DNA of 64,000 bases, taken from NCBI GenBank assembly GCA_963576735.1, contig OY755170.1, forward strand, positions 25,962,875-26,026,874, written 5' to 3'. The notes below the pieces were generated by a model. That model saw only the letters and a program-made list of their open reading frames with translations. It had not been told where the DNA came from and did not search any database. This DNA is from Bedellia somnulentella (taxonomy: Eukaryota; Arthropoda; Insecta; Lepidoptera; Bedelliidae). Of the stretch, positions 22,316 through 35,600 are shown piece after piece. Each line of letters opens with the position of its first letter. The stretch's first letter is position 1. A program made the translations under genes and the position numbers.

Positions 22316-23590
22316 AAGGAAAGGGATCACACCAGGACCCTGCAGGGGGCTTAAAACTACCGCGGAATCAGCTTTCTTAGCATTGTTGGTAAATGATATG
22401 CAACGGTATTGATTGAAAGAGCGATGAATGAAACTGATGATAAAATTCGGGACATGCAAGCAGGATTTAGAAAGGAAAAGGGATGTATGGACCAAATCTT
22501 TTCTTTAAGGAGCATCACCTCAACGTTCTAAGCTAAGCACCAAAATGTGTATTGCTCCATCATAGATTTAGAAAAAGCGTATGATAGGCTCGTAAGAAAG
22601 TATTTGTGGGAGGTGTTGTCCAAGTTCAGTTTGGGGAGTCAACTTATACATGCATTAGTATCAATATAAGAGGATTCCAGTGCATGTATAAGAGTAAACG
22701 GGGAAAACATGAACTGGTTCGGAATCTCTCCGGGTGTCCAAGTGTGAAAGTGATTATGGACTAAGAATGGGAGAATTCTTCATTAAATGCCTCTTATACG
22801 CTGGCGATCAAGTGCTACTTGCATCGTCGGTGAAACAGTTGCAAGAGATGATGAATATAGGATGTCTTTTGAAAGAAAGAGAATGAGGGTGAATGTTGAT
22901 AAAATGGTTATTGGGAGAGAGGACCATTATCCATTGACAGAATTGACGATTTATGGTAAGAAAGTGGAAGTAATTGAAAGAGTTTGTACATCTGGGAAAT
23001 TTGTTTACTGGGGATAGAAATTGTGATGAAGACATTGAAAGAAGACTGAAAAAAGTAATGCGGTGTAGGGATGGCGATAGTGTAAGGCACGTATGGCTGT
23101 GCATGGTGCTGTTCTTGTTCTTAAACTTATATATAGGGCAGCTTATGTTGGTTGTGGCAGAAGAAACATGTATACAGTAGAAATGAGGTCCCTCAGAAAA
23201 GTTTGTGATGTTAGGTTATGTGATAGAGTGAGGAATAGCGTAATTCGTGAAAGATGATATTGTATAAAACATAGAAAAAGGAATGTTAAGAAGGTTTGAA
23301 CACATAGAGAGGATGGATGATAGTAAATTGGTAAAACTGATTTATAGAGCCAATGTGGATGGTTATGTTAGTAGAGGACGACCTCGGAAGACACATTTGG
23401 ACCATATAGCGAGTGTGCTCTAAAAGGCACGCGTCCAAAGTATGAAAAAAAGAGCATGTATGAGAAAATTGATGGATGTAAACGAAGCTGTGACGAACGA
23501 AGTTTGTCAGAATCGTACAAAGTGGCGACCGATAGTCTCTGCCTTCTTTAATGGAAACTAATGGCATCAGTATATTTATGTATAGTATAG
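22316..23590 (+). pseudogene. Decayed RTE-clade LINE, RT region to 3' end (copy B)
   Basis: Frameshifted remains in the expected order of an RTE-type LINE: YRGISFLSIVG, MQAGFRKGKGCMDQIFSLRS (22450 region), DLEKAYDRLVRKYLWEVLSK, VNVDKMVIG (about 22890), VIERVCTSGKF (22974), RRGMLRRFEHIERMDDSKL (23280) and YRANVDGYVSRGRPRKTHLD, ending with MRKLMDVNEA and the RTE-like 3' end at about 23590. Many stops; not functional. Several 3'-end fragments of the same family lie elsewhere in the window. Confidence 0.85.
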
Positions 23591-23599
23591 TCAGAAGAC

Positions 23600-25029
23600 G
23601 ACTACAATAAAAGGACGCTTTTAGATGAAATTACTGTTGAAATTTATGTAAATTTTATTCACATGTTCCGTTTGTTGGTCACCCGGTAATGGTTGTGACG
23701 GCCAGCGTATGTCGGACAAACTGGGCCGATACGTATGAGAGTTAAAAAGTAAGGCCATCCGGCAACCGGGGCGTGTGAGAATCACATAAAGACACGGAGC
23801 AGAAATATGGATGATGGAAGTTTCACTTACGATAATTTCAAATTACAAACTGAGAAGTGACTCAAAGGGAAAAATATAAACCAGATCTATTTACTAGGTA
23901 TAGGATTTGCTTGCTCACTTGGTAGTTTCTAATTCTTCTATAAAGCAAGAGTAAATAGGTCTCCTGATTATTAAGATATAACGATATTACCTACTTATTG
24001 CCCAGACAGTGAGGTTTAGTAGGCAACCCTATCGCCACTACGAACACCACACAATAACCTGCATCACGTAGTAGTAGGAAACCCTCATGTGAGGGAAATA
24101 GAGAGATTAGTCACGATGTCAACGTGGCGATCTGTAGTCTCTGCCTACCCCAATGTGAATAATGGGTGTGAGTATACATAAGTAAGTTAATGTGCATTGT
24201 GCCCTAAAAGAGCTATCAATAGAGTAAAAGATTTAATTCATTGGTTTTAGATGGGAATTTTACAATAATAGCTCTTTAATATAATTGACCTACTATAGCC
24301 GTACAGTTTATTTTTTACATAGCTATACTCACGACTATTAATCCTAAATGGGGTAGTAAAAATTAAAAAATTAGAAATGTCTTTTCTAATTTTGGAAGTA
24401 ATGAGTAAGTAAGAAATATTAAAATAATATATGGTTGGTGTTGAATTCTACGGCACACGTCTAGTAATCTCCAATCAAACTTTGATGTAAGTCGATAAAG
24501 ATTTACCACAGTGAGAAGATGCGGGAAGCTGATGGATGCAGACAGCGGCAGACCGACCAGTCAGTACATCTCAGTAATCATCTCATCAGTTAATGACCAT
24601 TTACTGGATGATAAATACTAATTAAACTTGAATTATTTATTTTTTGTAAGTATACAAAAACGACTAAAGAATAAGGCAGCCTTTAAACGGTGTATACTTG
24701 AAAGAGATGATATTTCTTCTGAACATCACACGTCATTTTCTCACTATGTTTACTAAGTGCTCACCCTTTTGCATAAATAGAAAATTAATTGTTACAGTGA
24801 AAATCATAATCCTAGTACAAAATTTCGGTAAAAAATCCCTTCTGTAAAATTACCATTGTATATTGACTCTTGATCATTCACTCACTCACGGTTATGTTTG
24901 GCTTTTGTAGGAAGTTCAGTGGCATATTTATTTTCTGGGTGAAAAATTTCATGTGTCTTACTATGCCACTTCTGGACTACACACATCCTGTATCTCTCTC
25001 CAAAGGAAAAAAACAATAGTTTTGTAATA
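23600..25029. other. Spacer with unclassified repeat debris
   Basis: Includes the RTE remnant at 24110-24195 and a short reverse hairpin-repeat fragment near 24320-24360 (tatactcacgactattaat). No gene seen. Confidence 0.5.
24110..24195 (+). repeat. RTE-type LINE 3'-end remnant
   Basis: Contains gtagtctctgcctaccccaa followed by gggtgtgagtatac, the common RTE 3' end. Confidence 0.6.
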
Positions 25030-25335
25030 CTGAAAAATTAACAACTTGGTTTCTACATATATTTATAGTGGCGTATATTGCTATTGAGTCCCTGCACATT
25101 GTTTATACCTCAATGCGTAGTCCCTCGATACTTGATAGGCTTTCCTCGATGTCCATATATGTCCCTACCAAGGGACTGAGCCTACACCATATATTATATA
25201 CTATAGGTTGACTTGACCTCAATTTACAACTCTGGCCAAGTGCGGTTGGCAGGCTAACGACTACTATCGATCACGGTAGCCGGTACTACTATCAATTTAG
25301 CTGGGTGGGACCGACGGCATAACGTGCCCTGCGAA
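25030..25335 (+). repeat. Decayed interspersed repeat
   Basis: Blocks such as ctaacgactactatcgatca, gctgggtgggaccgacggc and ataacgtgccctgcgaagaa resemble a common moth repeat. No termini found. It precedes the truncated RT/RLE copy. Confidence 0.4.
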
Positions 25336-25387
25336 GAACGGAAATATTTTATTTTCGAATATTTAATCAGGTTATACAAGCCTGCAA

Positions 25388-25705
25388 TTATTGAATGATT
25401 ATCATTTTATTCCATTCGCCGTTGAAACTCTCGGCACATGGGGCAACGAGGCGCGGGTTTTCTTAAAAGATCTCTCAGCCCGCCTAGTGGAAGTCAGTGG
25501 TGATCCTAGGGCTGGCAGCTACCTCGGCCAACGAATTAGTATAGCCATTCAAAGAGGAAATGCTGCCAGTAATTTAGGCACGATACCGTTCTGCGAGAGC
25601 GATGATTTTCATGAAATATTCCATCTATAGTAGGTATTTATTTAGTTTTATATTTTAATTAAGGTTGTAAATTGTCTATGTAAATATTTTTAATTATTCT
25701 TGAAT
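25388..25705 (+). mobile_element. Second, severely 5'-truncated copy of the RT/RLE LINE
   Basis: Encodes only the last about 80 residues (NDYHFIPFAVETLGTWGNE through SDDFHEIFHL, stop at 25628-25630), then about 70 bp of 3' UTR nearly identical to that of the 19-21 kb copy. It is flanked by an imperfect direct repeat, tatacaagcctgcaat at 25373-25388 and tatataagcctgcaat at 25711-25726. This fits a 5'-truncated insertion made by target-primed reverse transcription. Confidence 0.9.
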
Positions 25706-25782
25706 AAATTTATATAAGCCTGCAATAACCTTCCAAACTGGGTTAAATACTACTAAATGAATTTGCCAGTTCATCGCCCCGG

Positions 25783-25855
25783 CGATCGAACCCGCGACCT
25801 TTGGATTTGAAGCCAAGCGCTTAACCACGAGACAACGGAGACAGTTTATAGGCTT
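25783..25855 (-). tRNA. tRNA-like sequence, probably pseudogene or SINE head
   Basis: Reverse strand reads gtctcgtggttaagcgcttg, then a B-box ggtcgcgggttcgatcgcc. A-box and B-box are clear, but the acceptor stem does not pair, and the sequence continues into an unrelated tail (gaactggcaaattcattt). Confidence 0.4.
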
Positions 25856-25859
25856 TATA

Positions 25860-27564
25860 CATCACCAATTTGTGCGTCAAACACATTGTATCCATACATC
25901 GAAAAATCTGCAACGGTAATATGAAAACTAAAGTATAACAAATAAAAGTCATGTCTTCGGTACATTCAAATTTATTTTTAATTGTTGCATTATCATATAC
26001 ATTATATTTATTTACAATATATGGGGCGCCAAAAGTGGCAATGTAATACACAATAAACAAGGTGCGGCCCAAACTCTCCTTTCACTAAGTAAATGACCAA
26101 AAAAAGGTATACTGTCTAATTTTTCATTGTTTTCTCAAAATTCATCTAATGTCCAGAATTCAAAGGGTAGTACTTTAGTTAAATTAACTTGTTTTCCAGC
26201 GAAAAGAAACACGCACCTTAAATTAATAAGTGACCCTATAATTTAAGTTACATCGATTACGAATGAGCCATTTTGTTCGTTTACTTGAGTGAATTACCTA
26301 CGTATGTTACTTAACCATATGAAATGACTACAAATATTCATATAACATGTTCCATTAATTCTATCGGATTGTTACAATATTAAAATTAAACATTTTAAAA
26401 CAAGTCACATTAGATAATAAGGACCTACTCATACATACGCTTCTACTTAAAATAATAACATAACGCATGCTAAAAGCTTAATACCACTTCAAAGTAAAAT
26501 TAAATAACAAAAATATTTACATTACACCAATAAATAATAAATAGAATCACAAAAAGGAAAATAAATTGAAAATAGGAAAACATAAAATAAGGCTAAAAAT
26601 CTCGAGTAATATTGAGTGCTTCTCAGATACTCTAGTTATATTAAAAATGGAATGAATTAATAATTTCAAGTTTCAAAATTATCTCTTCGATAATAATTAA
26701 TCAATAGCTGCTTTTTACCGTGACGGGAGTCACGAAGCGGTTGGCTTGCACCAAGTCAAATTTCTTAAATTAAATATGGCGAAACTAAAAATAAATCTAT
26801 TTATTGCAATTCCACTAAAATATAAAATAATAAATTTCAAATAACATCCCCAAATAAATGTTTAGACTGGGACATAACAAAAAAATTATACGAGTTACAA
26901 AAACATTTTAAGCAACTGAAATTGAGCTGTAAAATCGGGAGACACACGCTAGAATGAGCCTGCTGTTTAAACGATAGATAATTTGGTTTCATTCTCAAAC
27001 CCATTGCAATAGCCGAAAATCTAATGTATTTTTTTGGAATAGGTGTAATAGAAGACCAAAAATTATTGACAATTTAATTATACAGATGTTTTAATATAGG
27101 TTGTACAAAGCCGTGAAGTAGAGTATTCACAGCTGACCTGTTTTAAGTTAGTACAAATCTTTGATTGCAGGTCAAATAATGCATACAAATTATCTGTTCA
27201 AGAAAAGAAATGGATATTAACAAACCCTAGCGTGTAAGACCCGCTAAATAATTGGATACAACACTGAATAAAATGTTTAGATTCCGGAATATATTGTTAA
27301 CACGACCTAATATAATTACGCTAATCTCTGACCAAACGATTATCCGTTCCTACACATATACGAGTAACATTGATCATTCTTACAAGTGAGACTATATTTT
27401 AATAAATGCAGTGATGAATTATTCTTGTTCGAAATTACGTTTATTACACTGTGAGGTTTCATACTATATCTGATTACATTTTACTTAACAGAAGATTTCA
27501 TAGATCTTTGACAAAACATTGTATACTTAATTATAACATTGAGCTGGAGTTAAAAGCACAGTTG
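25860..27564. other. AT-rich spacer, no gene seen
   Basis: No ORF or recognisable repeat. Could include DIP2-distal intergenic or regulatory DNA. Confidence 0.5.
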
Positions 27565-27567
27565 TAA

Positions 27568-27819
27568 GGGCCGGCGCTGACTGCCGGCATGGCATGGCAA
27601 AGGATTTCGGTACAGATATAGCATTTTTAATCTTATAACCATGCGTATAGAATTCATTTTGACACAACGATGCCGAGGGAGGCCGCGGTAGGACAGAACG
27701 TCGGCATCGTTGTGTCAAAATGAAGTAAAATGAATTCTATACTCATGGCAATAAGATTTAAAATGCTATATCTGTACCGAAATCCTTTGCCGTGCCATGC
27801 CGGCAGTCAGCGCTGGCCC
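27568..27819. mobile_element. Fold-back MITE, 252 bp, TAA target duplication
   Basis: Arms of about 110 bp (from gggccggcgctgactgccgg) form a near-complete palindrome around a GC-rich centre (ggccgcggtaggacagaac). Flanked by TAA at 27565-27567 and 27820-27822. A 3-bp TWA duplication suggests the PIF/Harbinger superfamily. No ORF of its own. Confidence 0.85.
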
Positions 27820-27822
27820 TAA

Positions 27823-29245
27823 GAGTCATTATTCTTATAATTACAGTAAACTTACTATAGTAATACTTTTAATGCATTTTTGTAAAGTTTATTTTAAAAA
27901 GTTCTAAAGAAGGCTATATATTTAGTAATGGAGAGTACCATGGTTTTAAGGGTAAAAGTGAACCGTTTTATGTAAATGTTAGGTCACGGCTTTTTGGATT
28001 GTATTGGAAATTCGTAAGTTGCTATGAAAGACGTGGGGGTAACATCCAGACATTAAAAATGGAAGTTTCACTACATTATACGTTATGAACGACGTTGGGG
28101 GTAACATTCAGACATTAAAATGGATATTTTACTATATTATACGTTATTAAACGTTATGAGGATTTTATAGAAATGCAGAATTTCTATAAACTTTTCTTCT
28201 ATCAAGTTTTTTTATTTTCTTACTTTAATTAATTATTCCAGTGCATATATTTTCAAAGGATATGTCATATATAGACAGTTGAGGGTAAGTCGGATTGTGA
28301 CTTTACCGTGACTAATAATTGCGGTCTTTTTATAATTTATGAAGACTACAAGAAATTCTAAAATGAGGTGGAAAGACAAAAAACGATGGTTAGTAATATT
28401 TTCTTAATGAAACTCTATATCCTCCTTAGCGCTTCCTTGGTAGGTAAGAAATTTCTTTAATTACTACTTTTATTTTATGACAAACAAATAATTAGCTACT
28501 CGCAATTTGTTGTAAAGTTTGATATATCAATAAAAAAGTAACTACAATATTACATTCAATGGGCGTCAGATCAGATTCAGGGCAATTCTCTTTTTTTTTC
28601 CATCAGTCATTAAAATAGGACATTTAGCAAAAATCTTACGAAGTATGGTTTAAAATTATATTACTACAGTCTTGTTTCGATAAGACACACATATAAAATA
28701 AAATTTTGGCATTATCGAATTATTGTGGATGTCGTTTTAAAACGTTTATCAAAAAGTATCGATGTTTCGCTACATTTCGCAATTGAAGTCTTCGTTTTGT
28801 GCAAATGAAAAGGCCGATGATAAATGTTTTAAAAACACCCTGTTTACAACAATTTATACTTTCAAAAAGTACAAATAACTACCTAGTACAATAATAAAAT
28901 ATACAAAAACTGGAAAGTGCTACAATACAATATAGTCAAAGATAAAAAGATTCGTTTATTAATTATAATCCGCTGCTCCTACCAAACTCGATATACTTCA
29001 GAATAGTGAGAGAAAGTTTTTCTAACGTATATTATGAATTCCGGATGACTATTCCGAAACATATCGACATTAATTATAATATGACAATCCTATGGATCGC
29101 GTGTCATCAACAATTTACTCTTTATTTCCCAACGTACAATTACAATAAACCTAACATCGATATACTGACTTGACTTACATATGAAATACATCGACCTCTA
29201 TACCACATGGTCTGATTGCACATTTAAAAAATCTACAAAGAAGAC
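27823..29245. other. AT-rich region downstream of the DIP2 stop
   Basis: The DIP2 3' UTR should occupy the right part. A short direct repeat of about 55 bp (gggggtaacatccagacatt / gggggtaacattcagacatt) lies at 28035-28120. No gene seen. Confidence 0.5.
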
Positions 29246-29498
29246 TTACATGTTATAAGCGATGTATATAGCGTCGATTTGATCGGATAGGAATCCGTCT
29301 CTTAGATGCATTCTTTGTTTTTCTCCTCTGGAGTTGATGGGTACAACGCCGGGGTCAACGACCACTACTACGCCGACTATGAGGTGGTGTTCTTCGAGAA
29401 CGGTGTTGGTGACCAAAGGGACCAGGTTCAAAGCCTCGCTGTCGTTCCCGTCTAGTTCTACTACCACCACCAACAGATTTGTCCAGGTGAATACGGCG
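29246..29498 (-). CDS. DIP2: DIP2 last coding exon
   Basis: 253 nt from acceptor tttcag to the TAA at 29246-29248. Encodes AVFTWTNLLVVVVELDGN, then LVPLVTNTVLEEHHLIVG and NSRGEKQRMHLRDGF, ending AIYIAYNM, the expected DIP2 C-terminus. No convincing polyadenylation signal was assigned; the 3' UTR probably extends left into the AT-rich stretch below 29245. Confidence 0.97.
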
Positions 29499-29570
29499 CT
29501 GAAAGATATAAGGAATTTTGTTATTAAAGGATCATTTAGTTTTAAATATAAATTTGCAAGTTAGTTGAAT

Positions 29571-29606
<36 letters not shown>

Positions 29607-32600
29607 GTATATAGTTTGTATTGTACATATATATGCTTGTGCTATTATATGTTTCGATTACGGCTTTTATAATTTCGGCGCGAACTATAACTTTAACAGT
29701 AAGATTTTGATAGATGATAAGCTCTCAGATAAGACAATACTCTTTCATGATACGAAATAGAAGATAATTTTAGTGAACTAAAATGAAATGTAACTCACCA
29801 TTCAGCAATCTTCTTGTGGCATCTCATGACGGAGTTCTCGATATCGATTGGATGGTATCTCATTCCTCGCAACATGATGGTCTCATCGAGCGCACCTACC
29901 ACATACACTGCGTCATGTGTGTCATGTACGTCACGTGGTTCATGAGCGCTGCCATGTGACATTAGAGACTCCGTGTCACTGTCACGTGTCACTAGTGACG
30001 TGCTATCATCTGCCGACGAAGTCGTAGCGGTTACCTCTGTACGTCGCAGGAAACCAAGATAACCAGTTCTGGCATACACTTCTCCTGTATTTCCAGTGAC
30101 AAGTTGCGCACTAAAGTGATCGGCGTAATCGCTTTCATCTCCGTATATAGTAAAGTATCCGCTTGCATTGTGAGGCGATTGCACCCAAATCTCGCCGAGA
30201 TGGGAATCTCCGCATTGGCCTTTGGTTTCTGGATTGGCCGTGATCACTTTCATTCCGGGCAGCAACTTGCCCGACTCCATCAGACAGAGGGAATGGGGAC
30301 TGCCGCGTTCTACCAAAGAAACGCGGTCATTTCTCAAAGCTCTCAAATCAACGTAGACCGTAGACGGTTCAGGACTAGAAGCTCCCTGCAGACATATCGC
30401 GATGTTGACGCGGCAACCGAAAGAAGTAGAGACTGCCCGAGGACTCAAACCTAAAGCTGAGAAAAGCTTGGAGAATGAATTGGTCAAATTAATCCGCGGT
30501 CTCTCTTCCGCCACGACCACGCACGTTCTAACGCAAGCCAAATTGATACCCTTGGCCTTCAACTGATTTACGGAACTTCCGAGCCCCTTCGTGCATAATT
30601 CCATGACTCCGTACGAGCAGAACGTATCGCGCACTTTGTACTGCGAAACAGCCGTAAGCCAGAGACCCGGGTTCAATTCTACTTCGGAAGGTGGTATTAA
30701 AATGGAGTGGTGACCGGAATAGATGCTGCTGAGACACCACAGAGCGAACCCGAGGCCGCAGTACGGGTCGAGACACAAAGCAATGTGTCGTGACGGATAC
30801 AGTTCGCAGGCAATCTTCATAGAGCGGCATAAGGAGGTAACAGCCGCATGCGACATCTTAATTCCTGCGAGCATGCCCGTAGTGGAAACGCTGAAGTCCA
30901 AATAGGCCAACATCTCAGCCGTTGGTGCCCTGTATAGTATGGGCAACTTCTTCTTGGGCATGTCGTCGGTGTCGAGCGTTATCGGCCAGGCCTTGCTGTC
31001 GAGAACGTTGCTGGCTTCTTTAGATCGGAGCAGTTTTATCACAGATTGGTTGGAGAGGACTAGAGTCGCTTTGCTGACGTCGACGATCATTCTGACGGTG
31101 GGCAGAGTTGTATGGAGGTTTTGGGGGTGCGGCGGTCTGATTGTTACAGGAACGGCCCCTACGTAGAGGCATCCGTAGAAGGCGCAAATGAGATCGAGAC
31201 CGGGCGGGAATATCAATGCCACGTGATCACCAGTGTTGACTCTTCCTTTTTCCAATAGAAGGTTCCCGATTCTTTCGGCTCTCTTGTGCAGTTCAGCGCA
31301 AGTCAGCACTTTAGCTACGGTGCCTTTGGAGTTGAGCAGTGTGAATATCACGTGATCGGATGTGCTCTGAGCGCGCCAACGCAGGATTTGAGAGATGAAT
31401 TGATACTGAAATAAAAAGGAGTTATTGTTGAATTTTAATTATAAATTAAGAGTTTTGCAGTTCCATCATTGTTTAATATTTATAGTAAGTGATAGCTAGC
31501 CCAAGTAATCCTTGTGCTTAATTTTGTTTAAGGCAACAATGTTTTTATCAGTATCTGCTATAAAGGAATAATGGCGTGAGTACATGTATGTAAACACAAT
31601 ATTACCTTTCTGGCCGCATCTGAATCGTCAGAGTATCCCATATCGCGGCCTTGCGCGGATGCCAACCTGTTACCTTGCACCAGGTTGCCCACTATCACGG
31701 ACGCTGGGCCGATGTCTGGAAATTACAATAAAAATATTACCTATATATTGCGAATTTCTTCTATGGCAAATGAATATTATACGAGATGTGAAAAGTAGGT
31801 AATTAAAATGATACTGTATTTCAAATATTTTATGTTATAAGTAGTTTTATAATCAGAAATGGAAATCAAAATTGAATTTATTTTGAGACCAAAACCACAA
31901 TGCTACATACTATATAAGTTTAAAATATTTATTCTGATTAAAAAAAACCATACACGGATATAATAACATTAGAATCGTATAGATTAATAAAACATTTTAA
32001 TTCTGCTGCCTCTTTGATTTTAGTTCTAATTCTATGACTTCACAAAAAACGCTGACTTTAAATTTAAAAAAAGCTATCTAAAAGAAACATTTACAAAGGT
32101 ACAAACCTGAATGAATCTCCCTCGGCTTAGGCAGATTAGTGACGCAAGTATGAGGACACATCAGCACATTGGCCGGATGAAGCGTTCCCTCCAAGAACCT
32201 CCTCTTGCATTCTCCAAGATGGATGCCTCCGAGAGGAGTTTTTGGTAAGTAGTTTGGTTGGACCAGAGCCAGGCAGTAGATTCCGACTTGGTGGATCGAG
32301 TCCACGGCTTGGAGAACTCGGGACATCCATTGGAATGACTGAAATATATTAATAAGGTTAATATTCATACAAAGATGCATAGAAATGGTAGATAGTCTTA
32401 CAGTAAGCTATTTTATTTGGTTTTAGAATAAAGACAATATAATAGCTAAAATATTACATACATACATACATAATACTCATGGCTATATTTCCCTAGAAGG
32501 GGTTACCAGAGCTAAGGAATTATAAATTCCTCAGCCACTTTTGGAAGGTGAGTGGGGAAAAGATGGTAAAAATAAAGGTTTTTGGTGATGGGTCTCCAAC

Positions 32601-35600
32601 CGCATCGCTCAAAAATCCAATAAAAAGCTCCAATACCCTTAAATATTAATACTTCAAATTTAACATATACGAAAATTATTATAATTACAGGAACCGAGAC
32701 AGAAAAGTCACATCTACTGTAGAAAGGTTAGTATATAAAAATGATTGACATGCCATTGGAAAACTTATATTACATTTAGTAAAAAGAAAGAAGTATTTGA
32801 ACTTATCAGCTCAATATTACATCAGCGCAATACAAGGCACTCCAAAATATTATCCAAATATGTTCTAATCGGCACATAGAGAAGATGTATGGAAGTTATT
32901 TGCAAAAGAAATATCTAGAAGAACAAGACTTTATAAATCTTGTTTGACTTAAGCTAAGTAAATTTTCTTATTATAAGCACATTATTTTATGTCACTTTTA
33001 GACAAAGAGGGCTAATCTAAATAGAGAAGAAATGTAAAATGTCAATATTCGTAAGTGGTTCAGTGTATTTCCACTGACTTAAACGAAGCAAATGTATGAG
33101 CAACAAATGTCATAACATGGAATTAGCCGTGTAGTTATCAGGTTGTAGGCACAAAGTCTCACAGCCCATGTCCCCACCAAGGGCATATATAAAATGTTTG
33201 ATAAATCCAATAGAAACTCGAGACCTTTGCCATGATCATATAAACTGGCGACGTACCATAACTCTGTTGGAGTAATGTTAGAGCGCACACTACTGCGAAC
33301 TCAATCGAAGTCAATAGTATGTAGACAGAAAACTGAAAAAAAACTTAGCTTATTTGAAAATAATATTAGGTCTAGCATCAGCCCCCCAATGAGAAGCAGT
33401 GAATCATTAGAGAATTGTCTTTCATTCATCAATGAGCTAAAAACTGAATTCAACAAAATCTTTAAAACTAAGGTAATACTGTGTAATACAAAATGCTCTT
33501 TTGCTGAATGGGCCACCGCTGGAATTAGAATAAGTAGAGATCACCTATATAACATTTATAGAGAAAAGTCCTTTAACTTCAACCAAGATTTTATTATTTA
33601 TGTCAGAAATTATTCAAAAATTTTCAAAAAAGTTTGTGGTGAAGCTAAATCTAGATGCATAAAACATAAAATTATGAATTCTTCTAACAAGAGTAAGACT
33701 GTCTGGAAAATAATTAACAGTGAAACTGGAAAACTAAAGTCCCCACATGATCTCAATTTATTATTAGATAATGAACTGATACAGTCAAAATCACAAATTG
33801 CTGACATTTTTGAAAATCATTTTATAAATACCCCCACTCAGACAACAGAGAAATTAAATTCATGTCCCCAGAAAGCTCTTGAGTTGTTGGAACAAAATGT
33901 TACCAAAACAACAGCACAGTTTTCTTTCAAGTATGTTGACAATAATGATATAATTAAAAATTTTAAAACTATTAATCTTAAAAAAACCGAAGACATAACA
34001 GGAATGTCAGTTTTCGTCATAAACAGAATAATAAATATAATCGCTCCTCATTTAACGATACTTTTTAATAAATGTATAGATATAGGAGAATTTCCAGACT
34101 GTATGAAGTTAAGTAGGCTCATCCCACTACATAAATCAGGAGATAGTCAGGACTTTACCAATTATAGGCCTATTTCTATTTTGCCAGTTCTCAGTAAAGT
34201 TTTTGAGAAAATCATGTCCAACCAAATGCTTTCATATTTCAACAATCATAATATATTCCATGACGAGCAATATGGTTTCACCAAAGGTAGGTCTACTGTA
34301 GATGCAGGAGTGTCACTAATGAAACATATTTTTAATTCATGGGAAAACTCCCGGGATGCATTAGGTATATTTTGTGACCTCACAAAAGCTTTTGATTGTG
34401 TAAAAAAAGAAATAGCGTTGATTAAACTTAAATATTACGGTTTTGACGAGCAAGCACTGAAATTAATGGCATCATATCTTCATACAAGAACTTTAAAGGT
34501 TGATATTAATGGAACCACGTCGGAAGGATCGGAAATAGAGATGGGCGTTCCTCAAGGTTCTATACTTGGCCCATTACTGTTTCTGATTTACATTAATGAT
34601 TTACCATTTATGGTACAAAAGTATTCTGAGATAGTTATGTTTGCAGATGACACATCTTTAATATTTAATGTAGCGAGATCCTCTACATCTCTTGACGACG
34701 TAAATAAAGCTATCTCACTGGTATTGCATTGGTTTACTGTAAATAACCTGGTTCTAAATGCCAAAAAAACTAAATGTATTAAATTTACTTTACCGAATGT
34801 TAGGCAAGTTGATAACAATATTGTTATTGATAGTGAACAAGTAGAATTAGTGAAAGAAACAAAATTCCTAGGGATAATAATCGATTCTAAGTTGCAATGG
34901 GGACCCCATATACTAACACTTTCTAAAAGGCTGAGCTCAGCAGCGTATGCCGTGCGTAAGATTAGAGAAATAGCAGACGTAGAAACAGCTCGCATTGTGT
35001 ATTTCAGTTATTTTCATAGTATTATGTCGTACGGTATTTTATTATGGGGTAAAGCGGCTGATGTTCATAAAGTTTTCGTCTTACAAAAGCGAGCTATCCG
35101 ATCTATTTACATGTTGAGGTCGAGGTATTCGTTGCGCGAAAAATTTAAAGAAATTGGCATTTTAACTGTCCCTTGCCAATACATATTTGAGAATTTAATG
35201 TATGCCAAAAAGAATATAGGCCAATTTAGTAAAGTTAGTGATAGGCATACTGTTAACACTCGAAATAAGGACAAACTTCACGTACCGAAGTGGAGACTTA
35301 ATAAAGTAAGTAACTCCTTTATGGGACTATCCCTGAAAATGTTCAACAAACTTCCTTCTGACATATTGGAATTGCCTGTGGCATCTTTTAAAAAGGCAAT
35401 AAAAGCCATGCTTTTAAAGAAGTCTTACTACAGTGTTCAAGATTTTTTAAACGACAAGGACCCAACGCGCACATGACCGTGTCCGTAAAGCTATAAATCT
35501 TCCCTCGTTATTCCTAGGAATAATTGTCTGGTGAGGATTTTTCTTCTCACGTTATGTGATTGGTTTTTGTGATGGACAATTTATTTTAAATATGTCAAAC

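Noticed and set aside
29334..29564. Plus-strand 76-codon Thr-rich frame
   Set aside because: Antisense shadow of the last DIP2 exon.
33079..33288. 69-codon minus-strand frame before the jockey ORF (ends CCSYICFV)
   Set aside because: On the DIP2 strand, but it matches no DIP2 segment I know, and the DIP2 exons on both sides of this intron already join in phase.
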